This document shows positions 1-8,344 of a stretch of 64,000 bases of DNA, in pieces. The translations under genes and the position numbers were made by a program. The stretch is taken from assembly GCA_009731375.1 (NCBI GenBank), contig BJOX01000065.1, positions 1,004,072 through 1,068,071 on the forward strand. Reading direction: 5' to 3'. A model generated the notes under the pieces. The model made no database searches and was not told where the DNA came from. It was given only the letters and a program-made list of their open reading frames with translations. Each line of letters starts with the position of its first letter. Position 1 is the first letter of the stretch. Origin of the DNA: Paulinella micropora (lineage: Eukaryota; Cercozoa; Imbricatea; Euglyphida).

Positions 1-560
1 ACCTACCTACCTACCTACCTACCTACCTACCTACCTACCTACCTACCTACCTACCTACCTACCTACCTACCTACACCTACCTACCTACCTACACCTACCT
101 ACCTACCTACACCTACCTACCTACCTACCTACCTGTACCTACCTACCTACCTGTACCTACCTACCTACCAGTACCTACCTACCTACCAGTACCTACCTAC
201 CTACCAGTACCTACCTACCTACCAGTACCTACCTAACCAGTACCTACCTACCTACCAGTACCTACCTACCTACCAGTACCTACCTACCTACCAGTACCTA
301 CCTACCTACCAGTACCTACCAGTACCTACCTACCTACCAGTACCTACCTACCTACCAGTACCTACCTACCTACCAGTACCTACCTACCTACCTACCTACC
401 TACCTACCTACCTACCCACCTACCCACCTACCCACCTACCTACCTACCTACCTACCTACCTACCTACCTACCAGTACCTACCTACCTGCCTGCCTGCCTG
501 CCTGCCTACCTACCTACCTATACCTACCTACCTACCTATACCTACCTACCTACCTACCTA
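1..560. repeat. (CCTA)n microsatellite with higher-order unit
   Basis: Nearly uninterrupted CCTA/CTAC tetranucleotide repeat. From about 165 to 475 it takes on an 18-base higher-order unit in which a CAGT variant interrupts every fourth tetramer (CAGTACCTACCTACCTAC). CCCA variants appear near 415-430 and CTGC variants near 485-510. No gene is visible; open frames here are repeat artefacts. Confidence 0.95.
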
Positions 561-574
561 CAAGTACTCCTATA

Positions 575-978
575 CACATACATACATACATACATATACA
601 TACATACATACATACATGCATGCATACATACATACATACATACATACATACACACATACATACATATGTACATACATATGTACATGCACATGTATATACA
701 TACATACACACATACATACATACATACGTACATACATACATATATGCATACAAACATGCATACATACATACATACATACATATGTATTTATGTACGTACG
801 TATGTATTAATGTATGTATGTATGTATGTGCATACATACATATATACATACATACGTACGTACGTACGTACGTACGCACATAAATACATACAATACATAC
901 ATACATACATACATACATGCATACAATATGTACATACATACATACATATATACGTACGTACGTACATACATACATACA

Positions 979-1010
<32 letters not shown>

Positions 1011-1128
1011 CACATACATACATACATACATACATACATACACATACATACAAGATCTCATACATACATACATACATGCATGCATACATACATACATACA
1101 TACATACATCAAAAAATCAAAAAAATAC
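575..1128. repeat. (CATA)n microsatellite
   Basis: CATA/TACA tetranucleotide repeat with GTAC (CGTA) islands near 790-880 and 950-965. All six frames stay open over long distances because the tetramer lacks stops, giving spurious Tyr/Cys/Met/His/Ile-rich translations. Confidence 0.95.
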
Positions 1129-1199
1129 AACATGCCATACATACACATATGTGTTGTAGGGGCCAGGCAGCCCTGCCGAGCATGATCTATGAGGTACAG

Positions 1200-1530
1200 T
1201 TCGCCTTTTTCTTTTTTCTTTTTTTTTGTTGCCCCGTCTGCACATGCATCCACTGTCAAACACAAGTTTTGCCTCTTCTGTCTTGCTTGTGCTTTTTCTT
1301 CTTGCTTTCTTGCATGCTTTCATTCTTCATTCTTTCTTTCTTCTTTCCTCTTTTTTTTATATGCTTTCCTTTTTCTTCTCATCCGTGCTTTCCTTTCTTT
1401 CTTCTTTCTTTCTTTCTTCTTTATTCTTTCTTTCTTTCTCTTTCTTCTTTCTTTCCTTCTTTCTTTCCTTCCTTCTTTCCTTTTTCCTTTCAGTCATTCT
1501 TTCTTTCTTTCTTTCTTTCTTCTACTAATA
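1200..1530. repeat. Pyrimidine-rich (CTTT)n tract
   Basis: Imperfect CTTT/TTC repeat, strongly strand-asymmetric (C+T). No coding signal beyond repeat-driven open frames. Confidence 0.85.
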
Positions 1531-1639
1531 CTGCATAACCAATTCTTCATTCCTTTCTTCTTTTCCTCCTAACTTTGCAAGAAATAATTCGCTCTTTATG
1601 TCTCTAGCACATGCACACCACGCGACCGACGACAGCACC

Positions 1640-1657
1640 AAGGAAGAGAGAGAGAGT

Positions 1658-1693
<36 letters not shown>

Positions 1694-1744
1694 GACACAG
1701 ACACAGACACACAGACACAGACACAGACGCAGACGCAGACACAG

Positions 1745-1781
<37 letters not shown>

Positions 1782-1960
1782 GAGAGGAGAGAAGAGAGAG
1801 AAAGAGAAAGAGAGAGAGAGAGAGAACAGAGAGAGAGAGAGAGAGTGAGAGTGAGAGAGAGAGAGAGACACAGACAGACAGACAGAGACAGACAGACGGA
1901 CAGAGACAGAGCAGAGACAGAGACAGGGAAGGAGGGAGGGAGGGAGAGACGAGCGAGGAA
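1640..1960. repeat. (GA)n / (CAGA)n purine-rich repeat
   Basis: Runs of GA, CAGACA and GAGAGG units forming a purine-rich strand of about 320 bases. It precedes a further CATA/TA repeat at 1981-2123. Confidence 0.9.
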
Positions 1961-1980
1961 GAGCACAGGCTGCATGTGTG

Positions 1981-2091
1981 ACATACATGCATACATACAT
2001 ACATGCATACATGCATACATAATACATACATACATACATACATACACATATATATGTATATATATATAAAATATATGTATATATACATACA

Positions 2092-2122
<31 letters not shown>

Positions 2123-2123
2123 G
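1981..2123. repeat. (CATA)n/(TA)n repeat
   Basis: CATA tetramers with a central TATA-rich stretch near 2046-2085. It sits directly 5' of the splice acceptor of the zinc-finger exon, so it forms the end of an intron of that gene. Confidence 0.85.
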
Positions 2124-2128
2124 CGCAG

Positions 2129-2198
2129 GAGTGCAGCAAGTGCGGCCAATACTTCAACAACCAGGCCAGCCTCGATGCGCATGCAATGGACTGCGTAG
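2129..2198 (+). CDS. Internal exon of a host gene: C2HC-type zinc finger
   Basis: A 70-nt exon bounded by an AG acceptor (2127-2128) and a GT donor (2199-2200, GTAG/GTAACA). Its reading frame encodes a compact zinc-finger motif: Cys-x2-Cys, an aromatic/Phe position, Leu, His and a final Cys (CSKCGQYF ... LDAH ... DC), i.e. C2H2/C2HC style with Cys as last ligand. The exon ends in phase 1, and the next exon (2792-2892) opens in the matching phase, which supports the two being joined. Upstream exons are outside the window or hidden by the repeats. The parent gene is not recognised; a nucleic-acid or protein-binding role is only inferred from the finger. Confidence 0.5.
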
Positions 2199-2319
2199 GT
2201 AACACACACACTCACAACCACCATCACCACCAGCACAATCCTGTACAAGAAGCAGCAACCAATCAAAGAGAAAAATGCCCAGTCCAGCCTTGATGCTCAT
2301 GCCCTGCACTGCACAGCTA

Positions 2320-2382
2320 CCACATACATACATACATACATACATACATACATACATACATACATACAGACATACATACATA
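2320..2382. repeat. (CATA)n microsatellite in an intron
   Basis: About 60 bases of CATA repeat between the two predicted exons of the zinc-finger gene. Confidence 0.85.
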
Positions 2383-2598
2383 CTTATCTAAACTTGCCCT
2401 CGAACGCCATCCCGCAAACCTCCCCCCTGGCCCCCTGTTTCTCCTGCTCTTATTCCGAACCTTGTTTTTGTTTTTATCAGCGATGTTGATGATGATAGTG
2501 TTGTAATTATTGCTAGTGTTATTATACTTATTTGTTGCTGGTTGGTGTAAAGCTTTGGTGGTATGTGTGCCTGTGTGTGTGGGTGCGTATGGAAGGGG

Positions 2599-2716
2599 TG
2601 GGTGGGGGGGGGGGGGGGGTNNNNNNNNNNNNNNNNNNNNNNNNNNNNNNNNNNNNNNNNNNNNNNNNNNNNNNNNNNNNGGGTGGGGGGGGGGTGGGGG
2701 GGGGGGGGGGGGGGGG
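2599..2716. other. G-tract around a 60-N gap
   Basis: Runs of G broken by single T residues flank an N gap at 2621-2680. The gap probably marks a polymerase- or assembly-refractory poly-G tract. It lies in the intron between 2198 and 2792. Confidence 0.9.
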
Positions 2717-2791
2717 TTTGCGTTTTCTGGAATAACTTTCTGCGTGTTGCTAATGCAAGGGATCATCTTTTGTCTGCTGGTCATGTTGTAG

Positions 2792-2892
2792 GTCTGAATC
2801 CTTACCTGGCCAGCTCGCCCAACGACAGGCGCTTGCAGGAGTTGGCCAGCAAAGTCTTCAACGATCTGGATCAGAGACACAAGGACAGCTAA
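2792..2892 (+). CDS. Terminal exon of the host zinc-finger gene
   Basis: Acceptor TTGTAG at 2786-2791, then an open frame of 33 residues ending with TAA at 2890-2892. Joined in phase 1 to the exon at 2129-2198, so the finger is followed by a short polar, helical C-terminal tail (LNPYLASSPNDRR ... LASKVFNDLDQR). The intron would be about 593 nt and includes the N gap. Codon choice is G/C-rich and unlike the surrounding repeats. Function unknown. Confidence 0.5.
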
Positions 2893-4228
2893 TCCCCGTT
2901 CACACATCAACCGCTTGCGTGTTGCGTCTTCCTATCTTGATTTCTTTGTTCACTGCCAAGCTTGGGAAGCGTGGTGAGGCTTCCAAGTTGGACGGCAACA
3001 AGACTTCGCTCGCTGCATGCTTCTAAAGGTGAGTGTCTCTCTGCAAAAGTCACGGCTAGCGCAAATCACGATCGCCAACAAGAGCTCGAGACATGTAGTT
3101 CGAACTCGCTGCAACAAATGTCGCCCAGCTGGGGAGCAGCAATACAAGAGCAAGACATGCTTTACGTCGGCGTTCGTGTCAAGCTGGCGCCCCCTTGCGG
3201 AGCGGGAGTGAAGCGAGCGGACTTTGGCTCACTTTCCATTATGATGAAGGGATATCCGTTTCAACTTTGCCGCTGCGGCCGGCTTCAGGCTATGGCTTGC
3301 GCCTAGATGACAAGCGAGGCCAGGCCAGGCGCAAGACATAGACATGTACTGACATGAAAAAGATCGCTCTGGGGGCTGCTAGAACATAGAATCATATACA
3401 TACATAGCACAGTTGGCTCTGGGGCTGCGGCCTTTGTAGCCCAGATGCATGGGAAAGCCGTGCCTGCCGTCACAGGCGCTGAGCAGATATTTTTATTGTG
3501 AGCTGCCAAGTAGTGTGCCAAGATAGCCACCGGAAAACAAACTTCGAGGACGCCACCGCAACTCTGAAAGGCTATTGTTACGGCGCCCGCAAGACTGCCT
3601 CAATTCTATCAATAGATCTGTCGTATCAGTGCCTGTGTACAGGTGTCAAACGCTATTTCATCATTAGGCAAGGCCCTCGGCTTGGACCAATGGTGCCCCG
3701 CCTGGGGGAGGGAGGGGGGGGGAGGACTCGGAAAATATTGCAACATGGTCACCAAAGCAGTCGCCAACACAGTTCTCCAGTAGAGAGAGAGAGGGGGGGG
3801 GGGGGGNNNNNNNNNNATGTATTATCAGGGTGACGATTGGCCAGCCTGCACTCAAGAGACTACGTAGTACTCATGGTAAAGACTTACTACACCGGTACTC
3901 AGTGTATAACGAAAGTTCATGATTGATTTTTTTTTTACGCAAGCACTGTTTTAATATTAAATAATAACTTGATATTAATATAAAAGTCTGAGTCGTTCAG
4001 TGGGGGGAAAAAAGAGTCTAAAAACAGGTGACGGTTTTAACTGCCGCCGGATCACTGCCGGCTACTACACTGAGTAGATGATCATTCAGGACCAGGCCGC
4101 CCGGCGTCTGTCAAACTTGAAATTATTATCGGTATTAAGATTTCGGGTCCGGCAGAGCCGAGATGTAATAGATGTAGTTAGAGGGGTGTTTGGGCCCGCA
4201 GGGCATGTGTACCTGAAGCAGTGGGGGG
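2893..4228. other. Stretch without recognised gene
   Basis: About 1.3 kb of mixed sequence with only short chance ORFs. It holds a 10-N gap at 3807-3816 directly after a GA/G run. I see no domain, RNA gene or repeat boundary I can support. Confidence 0.5.
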
Positions 4229-4324
4229 GGGGCCCAACGCCAACCACGCGCTGCCGACCCCGCCTCGCCGCGCTGTCATGCGGCGAGGCGGGGTCGGCAG
4301 CGCGGGGTTGGCGTAGGGGGCCCC
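4229..4324. repeat. GC-rich foldback (about 40-bp stem)
   Basis: Two arms, about 4233-4271 and 4280-4315, are reverse complements apart from one or two differences and are separated by a loop of about 8 bases (GCTGTCAT). GGGGGGCCC-type edges (4223-4234 and 4315-4324) extend the complementarity. The arms contain GCTGCCGACCCCGCC and its complement. Upstream and downstream sequence is AT-rich, so the foldback stands out in composition. No ORF is associated. Confidence 0.85.
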
Positions 4325-4346
4325 TTTGCAGTTTACTACTAGCACT

Positions 4347-4400
4347 TAATTTTACACAAACACTATGATTTTATTACATTTAATTTTACACAAACACTAC
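4347..4400. repeat. Short tandem duplication
   Basis: The unit TTAATTTTACACAAACACTA occurs twice, about 31 bases apart, just downstream of the foldback. Nothing else is evident before the LTR at 4619. Confidence 0.7.
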
Positions 4401-4618
4401 TACTTGAACTTCTATAAAGAGAATACCTGCCCTCGGTACGGATAAATTTAAACGGAAGTATACGTATTAATATCAAAGTTACTAAATGCAAATAATGTTA
4501 ATAATTAAATAATTAATATTGCTCTTGTAGTGCTAGTGACTACTCGGATATTGGCAAAGTTTTGCGACATATGATTGAAGCGTGGTACTTTCTCCGCTTG
4601 CAGCAACAGATTGCACAA

Positions 4619-4855
4619 TGTAGGCATCACCCCCCGGATAGCCGGTAAAAATACCTTTTCCTGGTGACAGGTGCACCAGCTTGTTTTTCAGTATTATTTG
4701 TCCGGATTGGACCTGATGCCATTTTATTCCTGGTCTGTTGCCGTTTTCCTTTTTGGCTTCACTGAGCTAATATAACGAGACATCATTCTCATCTTTTGAG
4801 GACTGTGTTTGGTTGTATTACCGACTTTTTTCGAGCTATCGTTGGGGGCATTACA
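4619..4855 (+). repeat. 5' LTR of gypsy copy 1
   Basis: 237 bp, starting TGTAGGCATCACCCCCC and ending GGGGGCATTACA. The 3' LTR at 14987-15224 differs by one extra A in an A-run and one T/A change. An internal block (GAGCTAATATAACGAGACAT) is shared with the LTR of copy 2 (25739-25954). No canonical TATA box is obvious. Confidence 0.93.
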
Positions 4856-4856
4856 T

Positions 4857-4876
4857 TTGGAGTCCACATCACTAGG
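4857..4876 (+). promoter_or_regulatory. Probable tRNA primer-binding site
   Basis: Immediately after the LTR terminus lies TTGGAGTCCACATCAC; the same TTTGGAGTCCA follows the LTR of copy 2. A TGG start right after the LTR is expected for pairing to the CCA end of a tRNA. I cannot name the tRNA. Confidence 0.5.
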
Positions 4877-5641
4877 GTGATTTCTTTCTGCTTTGCCACA
4901 CAGGCAACAGAGTGAATTTTCACTGACCTGTCTCACACGGGGACGTCAGACGAAAACAAATACTCCAACACAGCTCCCTCATAACTCTTTCACAAAACAA
5001 ATAATTTGATTGGTCTCAAGCAGGTGTCTCGTACCCTCTAGCCCAATCAGTATCTGTGTGCTCACAAGGAGACATCAGATACAAACTCTCTGTCGTTCTT
5101 GCTGTTCTCACACAGAGACCAAGAAGAAGGAGGTGGACAGAAGAGTGAAGGAACACACACAAAACACAAACAAGCATAGGGACAGGAGCACAACACTCTA
5201 CCCTTCTAGTTTGTGCATTTATCTGCATTATCTCACACATACGTCAGAGTATTTTTGCAAATCTCTGATCGTTTTCTAAAGGTAGGTCTGAGAACCTATC
5301 CGACCGACTGTCGACTTCTCAAGGAGAGCTTTTCTAGCTTCTCTATTACTATCTGTGTGTAGGTCCAAGTGCCTCATACTAGATACAATATAGAAAAGAA
5401 GGAGGAGAAAGTAATCTGAGTAAGGAGAACAAGAAATCGGAGAAAGTCTCAAAGACTATTTTTCTCAAACAAAAACAAACATACAAACAGTGTTTCATAG
5501 AGGACAGGGAATCTTATCCTACCCTCTCTATTAGTTTCTCTCTTCACTAGTCAATCGACTGAAGGAGGAACAGAACACAAACGAACAAAAACCAAACATA
5601 GGAGCTGACACTGTCCTCCTGTTGATCACTACTACGACATC

Positions 5642-8338
5642 ATGTCGACAGAGACCGCCGAAGTGAGTGAATTCTCGGAGGCAGATCAAAGAAGAGAAGA
5701 AGAAGAAGCAGGAGGAGGAGGAGGAAGAGGATTGAATGAAGGAGGAGGAGGAGGATTGAATGAAGGAGGAGGAGGAGATGAAGGAGTAGGAGGAGGAGTA
5801 GAAGAGGGCTGGGATGATGAAGGAAGATATGGAGGAGACGAAGATGAAGGAGGATTTGAACAAGAAGAGACGGGAGGAGGAGGAGCATATGGTAATCCCT
5901 TACCACCTGCCTACACGGGAGGAGGAGGACGAAAAATGATCGACTTGATTCATAGTGATGGAGAGGAGATCACAGTGGAGGAACAACAGTGGGTGCAAGA
6001 CCACTATGACCTCACTAAAGAAGAGTTTGATAACAAGATGGGGGTAGAGAAGGATACCTATGTGTGGATCCCTCAGGATCAAAGAAGAGAGAAAAGTCGT
6101 GCTAAAAAGGATGTCTATATCCTATTATCAAACACAGCACAGCTCCTCGGCAAACTGGTCTCTGATCCAGAAGAGAGAAAGAAGATACAGCATATCAAGT
6201 TTGGGGACACACACACCCACCTTGAATTACTCGATGCTATCTTTGGGGTGTACACTCAAACCCTGATTTGGGAACGTACATACGGCCCACGATGTGAGGG
6301 TTACCTCCAGTACACAAACCCAAGAGCAACGGCCAGATTCCTCGCGACTGGTCAGGAGGCAGTCGATGTAACAAAAATGAAGACCAATCTGGGTTCGAAA
6401 AACTCGAGTGGCATATTTCATTTTTTTACAATGGAAATAAAGGCCTTGGAGGAGGGGAAGGCAGAGATGGAAAAAAGCATTAAGGCAGCAGGAGAAACTC
6501 ATCCTGTGATTGATGAGTTAGAGAAGACCGACAGAGTTCTGACCAAGATCAGACTGTTGATGGGTGCGTTACTGCACAAGGAGGCATGGAAGAGATGGAT
6601 TCCTACCAAGGATCACTCTGTCCTTAAATCACTTAGTAACGCACCACCGGTCGCCAACAAAGCAGGTGTTGACCAATATGTGGAGAAATATAATTTTCTC
6701 AGATCTGCTTCTGAATTGGTGGCCTTTATCACTCATGCTCAAAAGCTGGTGATATCTGAGAAGAAGAAGGCGAAAGAGAATGAGGAGTTCGAGAAGACGA
6801 TGAGACTGGAAAGAATGAAAGCAAAAGTGAGTGGTGCAAAGACACACCCTCCGACATATTTGACCCCACCAGCTCCTGCCCCACCAGCCCCTGCACCCTC
6901 GGGCTCAACTACGGTGGTGGTCACAAACACGGAGAAGAAGGACAGACAGAACATCATAAATGCCTTCAAGGGGAAGAAAGGAGGAGTGGCAAGTCTCATG
7001 CTATATGCCAAGACGAGCTCAGACAAAGACTCTGATGCTTCGCTTTTGAGCAAGCTCAAAGAGATCAATGCCTGCATGAAGGCTTTTCCTTGCGACGAAA
7101 CGCAGGAATACGAGGCCCTTGTTACTGTTTTTGACCAATCTCTAGTCTCGGAGGGATTTGATCTGACACAGTACAAGTTTTTGAGAAAGAAGGAGGAGAT
7201 TAAGAGAAACAATGCAACAGGCCTAGACGCTCAGTGTGAACTGGCGGTGGCCACACTCATTTCATATTTTCAATCTCATGGATACCAGCATCTCTGCACT
7301 GGTACTCTCATAGGATTTGAAATCTTTGAGACAGTGGCGATGAGTTTGAGGAGTGCTGTTGGCTTGGCGGCGACCCTTACGGAGGTAGTTTCCTCCTATG
7401 GGCTATTCTATGGCCGCAAGTCGATCATCCTCTATTTCTTTTCGGCGTTACACACAGTTAACCCGAGTAAGCTTACTCAGCTCATACAACAATGCTCGAC
7501 GTTTAGCTCAGTGAAGTCCAAGAACTTCCTCGAGACACACGTGTTCGAAAATACGGTTCAAAGCGTTGCTCCGTCAGCACTGTTTCAAGAAGTGATGAGT
7601 GCATGCTCAAACATGGACTCGCTCACGGAGGCACATACGGCACAGGCAGGCGGTGTACCTGTTGGCGCACAAGCCACGTACACAAACAGAGTTGCCGGTT
7701 GGAAGAGACAGAGAGAGCCAGACCTGAAGACCGCATGTTGGAGGTGGTTCGCGGGCTTGCAGTGTAAGGCACAGATGGAGAACAGAGACTGCTCTTTCAA
7801 TCATGATAGGCAGAACCCAACAGCAAGGGCAAATTTTCTGAGCAGGACGGAAGGCAAGGAACCGGGCCTTTTCAATATGCTTCAGATTGCCGCTGTGAAC
7901 GAAGGTTGGTATGCCAATATGTGTGATGATGAGGAGTTACGAGAGGCAATCATTACCTACATGAAGAGGATGAAGGAGAAGAAGGAGGAAAGGGAGAGAC
8001 AAAAGAACTTAAAGGCCTCTCAAAGAGGACGAGAAGGAGGAGCAGGAGCAGGAGGAGGAGGAGGAGGAGGAGGAGGAGGACGAGGACGAGGAACATGGAG
8101 AGGAGCCTCGAGGTGGCAGGGAACCCCTCAGAGAGGAAGAGGAGGAGGTCGGGGATATACCCCTTATGGAGGGAGAGCTGTTCGAGCTCCAGCCCCCCCA
8201 CCCAGAGGAGGAGGAGGCTCGTGGGCAAGCTCCAACCCAAATTTCGGTCGAGCTCAGGCCTACAACACTGCCTCGGAGACCGATACGTCATCCTACCCGG
8301 ACACTACTCAAGGTAATCGTTTCGAGGTGGTGGAATGA
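5642..8338 (+). CDS. gag: Gag polyprotein of gypsy copy 1, with CCCH zinc finger
   Basis: 898-residue ORF from ATG 5642 to TGA 8336-8338. It would form the retrotransposon particle and bind the RNA. Visible parts: an acidic Gly/Glu-rich N-terminus (residues about 15-95), a helical capsid-like region, a Pro-rich linker near 400-425 (PAPAPPAPAPSG), a second helical region to about 670, a zinc finger at about 698-722 spaced Cys-x8-Cys-x8-Cys-x3-His, and an Arg-Gly-rich RNA-binding tail (about 790-870). The finger is of the CCCH type, not the usual CCHC knuckle of gypsy Gag. Copy 2 encodes a homologue with the same finger, so the domain is a family trait. The stop is followed in frame by pol. Confidence 0.9.
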   Translation: MSTETAEVSEFSEADQRREEEEAGGGGGRGLNEGGGGGLNEGGGGDEGVGGGVEEGWDDEGRYGGDEDEGGFEQEETGGGGAYGNPLPPAYTGGGGRKMIDLIHSDGEEITVEEQQWVQDHYDLTKEEFDNKMGVEKDTYVWIPQDQRREKSRAKKDVYILLSNTAQLLGKLVSDPEERKKIQHIKFGDTHTHLELLDAIFGVYTQTLIWERTYGPRCEGYLQYTNPRATARFLATGQEAVDVTKMKTNLGSKNSSGIFHFFTMEIKALEEGKAEMEKSIKAAGETHPVIDELEKTDRVLTKIRLLMGALLHKEAWKRWIPTKDHSVLKSLSNAPPVANKAGVDQYVEKYNFLRSASELVAFITHAQKLVISEKKKAKENEEFEKTMRLERMKAKVSGAKTHPPTYLTPPAPAPPAPAPSGSTTVVVTNTEKKDRQNIINAFKGKKGGVASLMLYAKTSSDKDSDASLLSKLKEINACMKAFPCDETQEYEALVTVFDQSLVSEGFDLTQYKFLRKKEEIKRNNATGLDAQCELAVATLISYFQSHGYQHLCTGTLIGFEIFETVAMSLRSAVGLAATLTEVVSSYGLFYGRKSIILYFFSALHTVNPSKLTQLIQQCSTFSSVKSKNFLETHVFENTVQSVAPSALFQEVMSACSNMDSLTEAHTAQAGGVPVGAQATYTNRVAGWKRQREPDLKTACWRWFAGLQCKAQMENRDCSFNHDRQNPTARANFLSRTEGKEPGLFNMLQIAAVNEGWYANMCDDEELREAIITYMKRMKEKKEERERQKNLKASQRGREGGAGAGGGGGGGGGGRGRGTWRGASRWQGTPQRGRGGGRGYTPYGGRAVRAPAPPPRGGGGSWASSNPNFGRAQAYNTASETDTSSYPDTTQGNRFEVVE

Positions 8339-8344
8339 CTGGAG
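8336..8344 (+). promoter_or_regulatory. Candidate UGA readthrough site between gag and pol
   Basis: The gag stop is TGA followed by CTG G, and the next codons stay open in the same frame straight into pol (8339 onward) with no other stop. The pol frame has no nearby ATG (its first listed start is a GTG at 8372). In copy 2 the matching site is TGA CTA G at 29325-29331, again in frame. UGA-CUA is a known leaky context in viral and mammalian readthrough. This supports Gag-Pol made by stop suppression instead of frameshifting. Confidence 0.7.

Noticed and set aside
165-475. Regular 18-base repeat, considered as a CRISPR-like array
   Set aside because: There are no unique spacers; the units are variants of the same CCTA microsatellite in a eukaryotic genome.
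550-1265. Long ORFs on both strands rich in Met, Tyr, Val, Cys, His, Ile, Thr
   Set aside because: They are translations of the CATA tetranucleotide repeat, which lacks stop codons in most frames.
5640-5906. - strand Leu/Ser-rich ORFs opposite gag
   Set aside because: Shadows of the Glu/Gly codon repeats in the gag N-terminus.
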